Shown: piece by piece, positions 23,959 through 32,500 of the stretch | Position numbering within the stretch: position 1 is the first letter of the stretch | Layout of the letters: every line of letters starts with the position of its first letter | DNA from: Micromonospora terminaliae | GTDB lineage: Bacteria; Actinomycetota; Actinomycetes; Mycobacteriales; Micromonosporaceae | Direction: 5' to 3' | NCBI RefSeq assembly: GCF_009671205.1 | Contig: NZ_CP045309.1 | Location: 4,774,001-4,838,000 of the forward strand | Length of the DNA: 64,000 nt | Program-made: the position numbers and the translations under genes | Notes under the pieces: model-generated | What the model was told of the DNA's origin: nothing | Database searches by the model: none | The model's input: only the letters and a program-made list of their open reading frames with translations

Positions 23959-25140
23959 TTGAGCCCCATCCGCTCCGCGAGCATCGCGGTGCTCGCATCG
24001 GCCGTGCTGGCCGCCACGCTCACCGGCTGCGGGATCGGCGGGGAACCGCAGGACACCAGCCCGATCGTGATCGCCGCGGACCTGGAACTGTCCGGCGCCT
24101 CCGCGACGATCGGGAAGGTGTACCAACGGGCCCTGGATCTGAAGGTCGAGCAGTTGAACTCCTCCGGCGCGCTGGGTGGCCGGAAGATCAAGCTGAAGGT
24201 GAAGGACAACCGCTCCGACGCCGCCGAATCGTTGCGGAACATCAACGATTTCAGCGCCGACTCGCAAGTCAGCGCCATCATCATGGGCGGCTGCAACGAA
24301 TGTGCGATCGGCGCCGTCCGCACGATCGGCGAGAAGCGCATTCCCACCATCGCGCTCGCCTCCTCCGGGGAGGTCACCGAACCGGTCGCCGATCGCCGCT
24401 ATGTCTTCAAGCTGGCGCCGAATGCGGCCGACAGCGCCGCCGCACTCACCACCGAGTTGATCCGCCGCAACATCCGCAAGGTGGCCGTGCTGCACAGCGC
24501 CGACAAGTACGGCGAGGAGGGGCTGGCCGCGTTGAACAGCGAGTTCACCAAGGCCGGCATCCAGTTGGCCCGCGCCGAGTCGGTACGGACCACCGACACG
24601 GAGGTCAGCACCCAGATCGACAACCTGGTCGCCAAGAAGCCCGAGGCGCTGATCGTCTGGACCCCGCCGGAGCAGGCGGCGCTGGCGGCCTCCACCGCCC
24701 GGCAGAGCCGCTACACCAAGGCCCTCTTCTTCGACGCGTCGGCGGCCGGTGACCTCTTCCTGGGCGCCTCCGCCCGGTCCACCGAGCAGGCCACGCTGAT
24801 CTTCACCCAGACCATGGTGATCGACGACGTCATCGCCACCACGCCGGCCAAGGCCGCCCGGCGGCAGTGGTTCCAGGAGTACACCGCCCGGTTCGGCGGC
24901 TACAACGGCTACTCCTCGTTCGCCGCGGACGCCGTGCAGCTCATCGCCGACGCCGAGCTGCGCTCCGGCGGCGAGCCGGGCGAGGTGGACCGGGGCGCCC
25001 TGCGCGAGGTGCTGGAGACCGCGCAGCTCGACGGCCTCTCCGGGCCGATCCGGATGACCCCGGACAACCACTCCGGCCTGATGCCCCAGGCGTTGACCAC
25101 GCTCGTCGCCCGCGGCGGCCGCTGGCGCCTGGCCGGTTGA
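23959..25140 (+). CDS. Orphan branched-chain-amino-acid-type solute-binding lipoprotein
   Basis: 393 aa. The lipoprotein signal peptide ends in lipobox LTGC, with C24 as the lipidated Cys. The mature part is a type-I periplasmic binding fold (LivJ-like): IVIAADLELSGASATIGKVYQ, LGGRKIKLKVKDNRSD, IIMGGCNECAIGAVR, YVFKLAPNAADSA, and the C-terminal lobe YNGYSSFAADAVQLIADA. TTG 23959 is supported by GGAGG 6 bases upstream. No cognate permease or ATPase is adjacent. The nearest genes are the divergent conservon and a different (NMT1-type) importer, so it may serve a distant transporter or act as a ligand receptor. Confidence 0.88.
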   Translation: MSPIRSASIAVLASAVLAATLTGCGIGGEPQDTSPIVIAADLELSGASATIGKVYQRALDLKVEQLNSSGALGGRKIKLKVKDNRSDAAESLRNINDFSADSQVSAIIMGGCNECAIGAVRTIGEKRIPTIALASSGEVTEPVADRRYVFKLAPNAADSAAALTTELIRRNIRKVAVLHSADKYGEEGLAALNSEFTKAGIQLARAESVRTTDTEVSTQIDNLVAKKPEALIVWTPPEQAALAASTARQSRYTKALFFDASAAGDLFLGASARSTEQATLIFTQTMVIDDVIATTPAKAARRQWFQEYTARFGGYNGYSSFAADAVQLIADAELRSGGEPGEVDRGALREVLETAQLDGLSGPIRMTPDNHSGLMPQALTTLVARGGRWRLAG

Positions 25141-25152
25141 TCGCGGCCGGTT

Positions 25153-25180
25153 CCGGCGGGAAGCGGGCGCTTCCCGCCGG
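25153..25180. terminator. Bidirectional terminator hairpin
   Basis: Perfect 12-bp stem CCGGCGGGAAGC / GCTTCCCGCCGG with a GGGC loop, between the convergent lipoprotein gene (stop 25140) and permease gene (stop 25191). Confidence 0.7.
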
Positions 25181-25190
25181 GACCGACGGG

Positions 25191-26030
25191 TCAGCGGGCG
25201 GAGGTGGTGGCGCGGACCCAGGGCAGGGCCAGGCGCTCGACGAGGCTGAGGGCCGAGTAGAGCAGGATGCTCATCACCGCCACCAGCACGATCGCCGCCC
25301 ACGCCGTCGCCGTGTCCCCCATGCCGTTGTACTGCAGGATCTGGTAGCCCAGCCCCGGCCGGTCCGAATAGAACTCCCCGATCACCGCGCCGATCGCGGC
25401 CAGCGGCATGGCCACCTTCAGTCCGACGAAGATCTGCGGCAGCGCGGCCGGGAAGCGCACCTTCCGGAACGCCTGCCACCAGGACGCGTTCAGCGACCGG
25501 CCCAGCTCGGCCAGATCGGCGGGAGTGGTGGTCAGCCCGGTCGCCGTCGACAGCACGATCGGGAAGAAGCAGAGCAGGAACACCATGGTCAGGATGGGCT
25601 TCTGGCCCCAGCCCACGGCGACCACCAGCAGCGGCCCGAAGGCGATCTTCGGCACCGCGTTGATCGCCACCAGCAGCGGGGCGAACATCCGCTCCACCCG
25701 GCTGGAGGCGGCCAGCGCCATCCCGATCAGCACCCCGGCGAGCGTCGAGAGCAGGAAGCCGAGCAGGGTCATCCAGGTGGTGATGCCCAGCGCCGGCAGC
25801 AGCACGTCGGTGGCGTCGACCAGCGAACGCCCCACCGCCTGCGGCGGCGGCAGCGCGGCCGGATGGACCAGGTGCAGCCCCGACGTGACCAGCCACCAGG
25901 CGGCCACCGCGATGACGAGCCCGAGCGCCGGCAGGCCCACCGCCGCCGGGCGGACGACGAGCCGCCGCGGAGCGACGGCGGGCTCCGCCGGCGCCGGCGC
26001 CTCGGCGCGGGTCCCGGTCAACTGCGTCAA
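25191..26030 (-). CDS. ABC transporter permease, SsuC/TauC/ThiX type
   Basis: A 279-aa inner-membrane permease with six predicted TM helices after a ~30-residue Ala/Pro-rich cytoplasmic N-terminus. The BPD_transp_1 EAA loop is visible in ELGRSLNASWWQAFRKVRFPAALPQIFVGLKVA. TTG 26030 is chosen because GAGGAGG lies about 5 bases upstream. It is transcribed behind the binding-protein gene, with a strong hairpin between them. The cognate ATPase is encoded divergently at 27450. Confidence 0.9.
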   Translation of the reverse strand: MTQLTGTRAEAPAPAEPAVAPRRLVVRPAAVGLPALGLVIAVAAWWLVTSGLHLVHPAALPPPQAVGRSLVDATDVLLPALGITTWMTLLGFLLSTLAGVLIGMALAASSRVERMFAPLLVAINAVPKIAFGPLLVVAVGWGQKPILTMVFLLCFFPIVLSTATGLTTTPADLAELGRSLNASWWQAFRKVRFPAALPQIFVGLKVAMPLAAIGAVIGEFYSDRPGLGYQILQYNGMGDTATAWAAIVLVAVMSILLYSALSLVERLALPWVRATTSAR

Positions 26031-26072
26031 CGTGTCCTCCTCTCTCGGCCGGCCCGACGACCGGCACGCGAA

Positions 26073-26113
26073 GGGGGTGCGCCCCGCCGGGTGTCCCGGC
26101 GGGCCGCACCCCC
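26073..26113 (-). terminator. Strong intra-operon hairpin
   Basis: An 18-of-19 paired stem: outer GGGGGTGCG / CGCACCCCC, one C-C mismatch, inner CCCGCCGGG / CCCGGCGGG, with a TGT loop. It lies 18 bases after the binding-protein stop and 42 bases before the permease start. It would let the binding protein be made in excess of the permease by partial termination or 3'-end protection. Confidence 0.65.
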
Positions 26114-26131
26114 GTTGCCCGAGCCGACCGG

Positions 26132-27163
26132 TCAGGCCTTCGGCGCGAGGTTGAAGTCGATGATCTGGTCGGGGGTGAGGTTCTGCTTGAGCGCCCCCGC
26201 GCCCTGGAGCAGCGCGATGCTCTTGGCGACCCGGCCGCTGTCCAGCGTGCCGATGGCGGTGCCGGAGTTGCTGGAGCGGACGTACGCGGCCATCAGCTGG
26301 AGCTCGGCGGCGGACGCGGCCGGGTTGGCGGCCGGCACGTTCTTCTTCAGGAGTTCGCCCGCCTCGTCCGGGTGGGCCAGCGAGTACTCCAGGCCCTTGA
26401 GCAGCGCCGTGGTGAAGCGCTTGACCATCTCCGGCTTCTCCTTGGCGATCTTGCTGGAGGTGATCAGCACGTTGCCGTAGAGGTCCTGCATCACGTTGCT
26501 GTAGGGCAGCACGACCGGCTTCTTCTTGGCCACCGCCTCGACGGTGGGCTGACCGACCACGAACTGGCCGATGCCGTCGACCGCACCGGAGCCGAGCATG
26601 CCGATGAGACCCTGCGCCTCACCGTTGACCCAGGTCACCTTGCTGCCGTCGATGCCGGCCAGCCGGGCGTACGTCGGGAAGAGGTTGCGCACGACGGAGG
26701 TGGGGGTGTCGGCGAGCTTCTTGCCCTCGAGGTCCTTCGGGGTGGCGATGTTCTTGCCCTCGACGGAGACGATGGCGGCCATGGTGCGCTGCTGGATCGC
26801 CGCCACCGCGACGAAGTCCTTGGCCTGGCCGTTGCCGAGCTGGAGGATGCCGCCGGTCAGGTCGATCGGGCCGAAGTCGGCCTGGCCGCCGGTGATGGTC
26901 TGGATGACCGAGCCGGTGCCCTGCCCGGGCTTGATGTCGACGTCGAAGCCGGCCTCCTTGAAGAAGCCCTTCTCCTTCGCCACCCAGGCGTAGGAGTCAC
27001 GGCCGAAGTTGCCGAACGAGGTGAGGTAGGTCACCTTCTCCAGCGCGGCGCCGTTGCCGGCCTTGGCGTCCTCCGACTTGTCCGAGTCGCTGCTGCAACC
27101 GCCGACGAGGGCGAGGGCGGTGGCCAGCGCCGCGGCGGCGACCGAACGGGTCAGCCTTCTCAT
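26132..27163 (-). CDS. NMT1/SsuA-type ABC solute-binding lipoprotein
   Basis: 343 aa. The signal peptide has lipobox LVGGC (C23). The mature protein is a type-II periplasmic binding fold of the NMT1/THI5/SsuA group: VTYLTSFGNFGRDSYAWVAKEKGFFKEAG-like opening (broken here for length), ITGGQADFGPIDLTGGILQL, DLEGKKLADTPTSVVRN and GAVDGIGQFVVGQP. Family members bind sulfonates, nitrate, bicarbonate or thiamin pyrimidines, and the ligand cannot be assigned. ATG 27163 is the only start giving a proper signal peptide. The longer frame upstream (to 27370) runs through the intergenic region. Confidence 0.9.
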   Translation of the reverse strand: MRRLTRSVAAAALATALALVGGCSSDSDKSEDAKAGNGAALEKVTYLTSFGNFGRDSYAWVAKEKGFFKEAGFDVDIKPGQGTGSVIQTITGGQADFGPIDLTGGILQLGNGQAKDFVAVAAIQQRTMAAIVSVEGKNIATPKDLEGKKLADTPTSVVRNLFPTYARLAGIDGSKVTWVNGEAQGLIGMLGSGAVDGIGQFVVGQPTVEAVAKKKPVVLPYSNVMQDLYGNVLITSSKIAKEKPEMVKRFTTALLKGLEYSLAHPDEAGELLKKNVPAANPAASAAELQLMAAYVRSSNSGTAIGTLDSGRVAKSIALLQGAGALKQNLTPDQIIDFNLAPKA

Positions 27164-27359
27164 CAGTGCACCATGTCCTTTCCGACCAGGGCACGTTCGC
27201 CCGGTCGGGTCGTGGGTCCGACGGTGTCGGCAGGAGGGGGCAGCCGACGGGACCGTCGTGAGGGGACTCTTCGCGCGCAACAGCGTACGAGAAGGCCGAT
27301 GAAGGCAGGCGGGCGTACGGGTTGCGGAACGGAAACGAAGTTGCCTGACGGAAAGGAGA

Positions 27360-27388
27360 CTGACGTCCACCCTGGATGGTGCTATGAG
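27360..27388 (+). promoter_or_regulatory. Candidate promoter for the ATPase-oxidoreductase-cupin operon
   Basis: CTGACG (27360-27365), 17-base spacer, TATGAG (27383-27388). The in-frame ATG at 27384 lies inside the -10 box, which supports the downstream ATG at 27450 as the true start. Confidence 0.4.
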
Positions 27389-27449
27389 GAGCCACGCCCG
27401 CTACGCTGTCCCGGCTCGCGATCGCGACCTTGGAAGGGAGCCGGCGGGG

Positions 27450-28235
27450 ATGATCCGACTGTCCGGGGTGTCCCGCACCTTCGACGGCCGCTCGGGCCGG
27501 GTCGAGGCGCTGCGCGGCATCGACCTCGACGTCGCGGAGGGCGAGTTCGTCGCGGTCCTCGGCCGCTCCGGGTGCGGCAAGTCCACCCTGCTCCGCATGA
27601 TCGCCGGCCTGCTCCCGGTCAGCGACGGTGAGATCACCGTGGCCGGCACGCCGATCACGAAGCCCCGCCGGGACATCGCCATGCTGTTCCAGCGGCCCGC
27701 GCTGCTGCCCTGGCGCACGGTGCTGGACAACGTCCTGCTGCCGGTGGAGATCTTCGGCTGGAGCCGGGCCAGGCACCGCGACCGGGCCCGCGAGCTGCTG
27801 GAGATGGCCGGGCTCGGCGGCTTCGAGAAGCGCCTCCCGCACGAGCTCTCCGGCGGCATGCAGCAGCGGGTCGCGCTCTGCCGGTCCCTGATCGGCGAGC
27901 CCCGCGTGATGCTCATGGACGAGCCCTTCTCCGCGCTCGACGCGCTCACCCGCGAGGAACTCTCCGGAGAGCTCCAGCGGGTGCACATGGAGACGAAGGC
28001 GACCATCGTCTTCGTCACCCACTCGATCGACGAGGCGGTGCTGCTCGCCGACCGGGTCGTCGTGCTCAGCCCGCGTCCCGGCCGGATCCGCGAGGTGGTC
28101 GAGGTGTCCGTGCCCCGGCCCCGCACCCTGGGCCGCCACGCGCACCTGGCCGAGGTGGCCCGGATCAGCGCCGAGCTGCACGAACTGCTGATGGAGCGCG
28201 ACGCCACCGGTGGCGTCGCCGCGGGAGGGCGGTGA
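27450..28235 (+). CDS. ABC transporter ATP-binding protein, SsuB/TauB type
   Basis: A 261-aa ATPase. Walker A GRSGCGKST is at residues 38-46, the Q-loop at LFQRPALLPW, signature LSGGMQQRVALCRSL, Walker B VMLMDEPFSALD and His switch VTHSIDEAV. It is typical of nitrate/sulfonate/taurine importers and matches the permease and binding protein encoded divergently 290 bases away. ATG 27450 has GGAAGGGAG 9 bases upstream and begins exactly at the family N-terminus (IRLSGVSRTFDG). The end overlaps the next start by 4 bases. Confidence 0.92.
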   Translation: MIRLSGVSRTFDGRSGRVEALRGIDLDVAEGEFVAVLGRSGCGKSTLLRMIAGLLPVSDGEITVAGTPITKPRRDIAMLFQRPALLPWRTVLDNVLLPVEIFGWSRARHRDRARELLEMAGLGGFEKRLPHELSGGMQQRVALCRSLIGEPRVMLMDEPFSALDALTREELSGELQRVHMETKATIVFVTHSIDEAVLLADRVVVLSPRPGRIREVVEVSVPRPRTLGRHAHLAEVARISAELHELLMERDATGGVAAGGR

Positions 28236-29188
28236 CCATGCGCGTGTCCGTCTTCACCGAGCCGCACCGCGGGGCCGGCTACGACGACCAGCTCCGGTTC
28301 GCCCGCCTGGTCGAGGAGACCGGCTTCGAGGGCTTCTTCCGGGCCGACCACTACCGGGCCATGGGCGACGAGCCCGGCCTGCCCGGCCCCACCGACGCCT
28401 GGCTGACGCTCGCCGCGCTGGCCCGGGAGACCTCCCGGATCCGGCTGGGCACCCTGGTCACCTCGGCCACCTTCCGGCTGCCCGGGCCGCTGGCCGTGAT
28501 GGTCGCCCAGGTCGACCAGATGAGCGGCGGCCGGGTCGAGCTGGGCATCGGCGCCGGCTGGTACGAGCGCGAGCACACCGCCTACGGCATCCCGTTCCCG
28601 GCGGTCACCGAACGGTTCGACCGGCTGGCCGAGCAGCTGGAGGTCGTCACCGGGCTGTGGCGAACCCCGCCCGGCGAGACCTACAGCTTCACCGGCGACC
28701 ACTACCGGCTGGTCGACGCGCCCGCGCTGCCCAAGCCGGTGCAGCAGCCCGGCCCGCCGGTGATCGTCGGCGGCCGGGGCCCGAAGCGCACCCCCGAACT
28801 GGCCGCCCGGTACGCCGACGAGTTCAACATGCCGTTCAAGACCGTCGCCGAGACGGCCGCCGCGTACGAGCGGGTCCGCGAGGCGTGCGACCGGACCGGC
28901 CGCACCGCGTCGGGACGGGCGCCGCTCGTGCTCTCCGCCGGCGTCGTCGTGGCGATCGGGCGCACCGACGCCGAGGCCCAGCGCCGCGCCGCGCCGCTGC
29001 ACGTCAAGAGCGCGCTCCCGCCGGAGGACCCGGTGGTCGGCTCCCCCGCCCAGCTCGTCGACCGGCTCGGTGAGTTCGCCGCGATCGGGGCCACCCGGGT
29101 GCACCTGCGGCTCATCGACTTCGACGACCTCGACCACGTGGAGCTCATCGCCGCCGAGGTGCTCCCCCAACTGGACGGACCACGATGA
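28232..29188 (+). CDS. LLM-class (luciferase-like) F420-dependent oxidoreductase
   Basis: A 318-aa TIM-barrel oxidoreductase of the bacterial luciferase-like family. Features: RVSVFTEPHRG start, EETGFEGFFRADHY, RIRLGTLVTSATFRLPGPLAV, DQMSGGRVELGIGAGWYEREHTAYGIPFP-type core (GIGAGWY motif), and PVIVGGRGPKRTPELAARYADEFN near the C-terminus. Actinobacterial members of this subgroup usually use F420, and related SsuD-type enzymes use FMNH2. Co-transcription with an SsuB-type ATPase suggests it modifies the imported compound. The cofactor and substrate are inferences. Confidence 0.88.
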   Translation: MTMRVSVFTEPHRGAGYDDQLRFARLVEETGFEGFFRADHYRAMGDEPGLPGPTDAWLTLAALARETSRIRLGTLVTSATFRLPGPLAVMVAQVDQMSGGRVELGIGAGWYEREHTAYGIPFPAVTERFDRLAEQLEVVTGLWRTPPGETYSFTGDHYRLVDAPALPKPVQQPGPPVIVGGRGPKRTPELAARYADEFNMPFKTVAETAAAYERVREACDRTGRTASGRAPLVLSAGVVVAIGRTDAEAQRRAAPLHVKSALPPEDPVVGSPAQLVDRLGEFAAIGATRVHLRLIDFDDLDHVELIAAEVLPQLDGPR

Positions 29189-29493
29189 CCGAACTCTCCG
29201 CCGACCTCGAACTCGGCCCGGTGGGCCAGGAGATCGTCTTCGAGAACGACCGGGTACGCGTCTGGCACATCCGCCTGGCGCCGGGCGAGCGGCAGCCGCT
29301 GCACCGGCACGACCACCCGTATCTGGTGGTGGCCATCGAGGGCGCGAAGAACGTGGTGCAGACCATCGACGGCACGACGATCGACGCCGACGAGCCGACC
29401 GGCGGGGTGGTCTACCGCGACCCGGGCGCCGTGCACATGCTGACCAACGTCGGTGACACCACGTACCTGGCCCGGCTGGTCGAGCTTAAGTAG
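29185..29493 (+). CDS. Small cupin-domain protein
   Basis: A 102-aa single-domain cupin. Motif 1 RQPLHRHDHPYLVVAIEG supplies three metal-binding histidines and motif 2 is GAVHMLTNVGDT. It overlaps the oxidoreductase gene by 4 bases (ATGA), so it belongs to the same pathway. Proteins of this size act as isomerases, dioxygenases or ligand binders. Nothing here decides which. Confidence 0.85.
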   Translation: MTELSADLELGPVGQEIVFENDRVRVWHIRLAPGERQPLHRHDHPYLVVAIEGAKNVVQTIDGTTIDADEPTGGVVYRDPGAVHMLTNVGDTTYLARLVELK

Positions 29494-29558
29494 CCAGGTC
29501 GACATCAACCTCGGCGAGTAAGTAGCGGGCGGCCGCACCGGGCCGTAACGTGCCCGAC

Positions 29559-32500
29559 ATGGCCTTTCGGACGTGGGGCAGGCTGCTGCTCACGGCGCTC
29601 GGGGTGAGCGTGCTGGCCGGGGCCGGCCAGCTCGGCATCGCGTACGGCTTCGGCGTCGTACGCCTCGACGGCGCGTTCGTCGACGACTCGGTGAACCGGT
29701 GGCCCGCCCAGCTCGCCTGGGTCGGCTGGTTCGCCGCGGTCGCGACGGTCGCCGGCGCCGTCCTCACCGAACGACTCACCCGCCGGGACGCCCCGGCCGG
29801 CACCACCGAGGTGCTCTCCATCGCCGGCCTCAGCGGGCTGGGCGCGGTCGTGGTCGCACCGCTCAGCATGCAGCCGGCCCGCGCCGCGGAGCTGGGCAAC
29901 ACCGTCGACCCGGTGTGGGCGGTCGGCATCTGCGCGATCCTCGGCGCCGTGGTCGGGGCGGGCGCGGCGATCGCCGTGCTGCTCAAGCCGCCGTTCGGCT
30001 GGAGCATCGTGCTCACCGCCGCGGCCGTCTGGCTGCTCGCCCTGATCTCCGTCGCGCCGTCGGTCGCATCCGCCGGCACGCTGCCCACCGTGCGCCTCGG
30101 CGTGCTCGAACCGTCCTGGCTGGACCCGGCCGCGGCCCAGCGCCTCGCCATGCTGCTGCTGCCCACGCTGGCCCTGCTGGCCGGCGCGGCGGTCGGCGCG
30201 CTGGCCCGCCGCGCCGGCTACCTGCCGGTGATCGGCGGCGCGGCCGGGGCGGCCGGCCCGGTCCTGCTGGCCTTCGCCTACCTGACCGCCGGTCCCGGCA
30301 CCGCGGCCGACCGCTACCAGCTCGCGCCCTACTACGGCGCCCTCATCGCGGTCGCCGCCGGAGCGCTCGGCTCGACCGCCGCCACGGTGCTGCCCCGACC
30401 GGCGACCACGGCCGCCGGGCCCCACGCCATCGAACCGACCGACATCCTCCAGCCCCTGCCGCCGTCGCCCGCCACCCACGACGCCGCTCACCCGGCTCCC
30501 ACCGCCCCGGTGACCGCGCGCCCCGCGGGAGCGCCGAGCCCCGCGCACTGGGACTGGCCGGCCGCCGGCGGTCTCGCCCCGGCGCCCGTACCGGCCGGGC
30601 TCACCCGCCGGCCCGTCGACGGCCCCGGGTCCGAACGGCCGGCCGGCCGCGACGAACCGACCCCGGTGTACGCGTCGGATCCCGCCCGCGAGGAGGGGTC
30701 CTCCTCCGCCACCGGCGCGGTGACCGACCGGACCCCGGTCGCGCACGACGCCGAGCGGCCGGCTGCCGAGCCGGGCTCCACCGCGGACGGGATCACCGCG
30801 AGGCACCTGGCCCCCGAGCCCGACGACCGGCCCGCGCCGGCCGACGGCACAACGGGCGTGGTCCACGAGCCGACCTCGGACCGGCAGCGGTTCGAGCCGG
30901 CCTTCCCGCCGGAGCAGGGTCCGGACGTCGCTCACCGGGACCGGTCGGACGACATCGGTGCCGGTCAGCTCCCCGGATCGCCGCCCCCGGGACGGCGGAC
31001 CTCCGCCATCGACGTGCTCGCCGCCGGCCGCCCGGCCCCGACGGTCGAGTCGGCCCCGGTCACACCGTCCGTCCCGATGACCGAGCCGGCCCCCCGGATG
31101 CCAGCGCACGCCGAGGCCACGGGGACATCTGGCCGGACGGAAGCGCGGCCCGTCGCCTCTGACCCGAAGCCGGACCGGACGGAAGCGCGGTCCGTGACCT
31201 CGGACCCGAAGCCGGACCGGACGGAAGCGCCGTCCGTGACCCCGGACCCGAAGCCGGACCGGACGGCAGCGCCGTCCGTGACCCCGGACCCGAAGCCGGA
31301 CCGGGCGGAAGCGCCGTCCATGGCCGCTGACCCGGCGTCGGACCGGACGGGAGCGCCGTCCGTAGGGGCGAGCCCGGCGCTGGACCGTACGGAGGCGGCG
31401 GCCGGGGCGGCCGAGCGCCCGGTGGCCGACGCCTCCCCTGCCCAGACGGCGGCCGAGGCGGCCCCGACGCGGGCCACGCGATCGAAGCGGGGCCGCGCCG
31501 CGACTCCCGCGCCCCGCTCCGCGGACCGCGACTCCCGGACGACCGAGCCGGCGGACGACGTGCCCGCGAAGGCCCGGCCGGCCGACGGCACGCCACCGGC
31601 GACCCGTTCGAAGGCGGCGCCCGCACCGGCCCCGGCGGTCGACGACTCGCTCCCGGCGGCCCGGTCGTCGGACGAGGCCCCGCCGGCGGTTCGCCCGGCC
31701 GACGACGGCACCCGGGCGGCCGGGGCGGAGGCGGCGGGCGAACCCGCCCCGGCTTCGGCCGGGCGCCCCAAGCGCACCCGCAAGCCGCGCACGACCCGTA
31801 CCGCCCCGCACCAGGCCGCCACCGAGCCGACCACCGCGACAGCGGACAGCACCGCCGAACCGCCCGCGACCACGCCGGACACCACGGCCGAACCGGCGAC
31901 CACCAGGCCGGACAGCACCGTGGAGCAGGCCGGCAGCAAGCGGGACAGCACCATCGATCGGGCCGGAACCACGCCGGACAGCACCATCGAGCCGGCCGGA
32001 ACCACGCCGGCCGCCGCGGAAACGCCCTCGGGCGCCCCCACCGGGCCGACCGGCGCGGACGAACGGACCGGCCCTGGTGAACGGCGGCGCCCGGCCGGCG
32101 AGGCCAGGGGCGCGGACGTACCAGGGGCGCCGGCCCAGGCCGGCCCGAGCGGCGGCGAGCGGCGGAACTTCTTCTTCGACCCGGCGCCCGCCGAACTGCC
32201 CGAACCCCCGGCGTCGCCCCGGCCGCGGATTCCGATGTTCGAGGACGTGACCCCGGGCAACGTCCGGCCGGCCTGGCCGGTCGCCCCCGCCGCGAACTGG
32301 CCGGTGGCGCCGCGCGGCACCGAACCGGCCGCACCGGGCACCCCGAACGCCGGCCGGACCGGTGACGCCGACGGCACCGGCAGCGCGGGCGTCACCCGGC
32401 CCGAGCCAGCCCCGCGTCCCCGGCACCGCGCCCTGCCCGACCTGGGCCGGAGCACCGGCTGGGACGCCCTCGCGAACGCGCGCCCGGCCGGCCCGCCACC

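Noticed and set aside
27320..27360. GlnR box upstream of the SsuB-type ATPase gene
   Set aside because: One GAAAC occurs with a poor a-site (GTTGC) and the following units do not match, so there is no tandem array.
27164..27449. TPP riboswitch for a thiamin-precursor importer
   Set aside because: The binding protein is NMT1/THI5-like, but neither CTGAGAG nor the AACCTGAT block is present on either strand here.
31131..31382. CRISPR-like regular repeats
   Set aside because: Units are contiguous without spacers, drift gradually and stay in frame with the surrounding protein, so they are coding tandem repeats.
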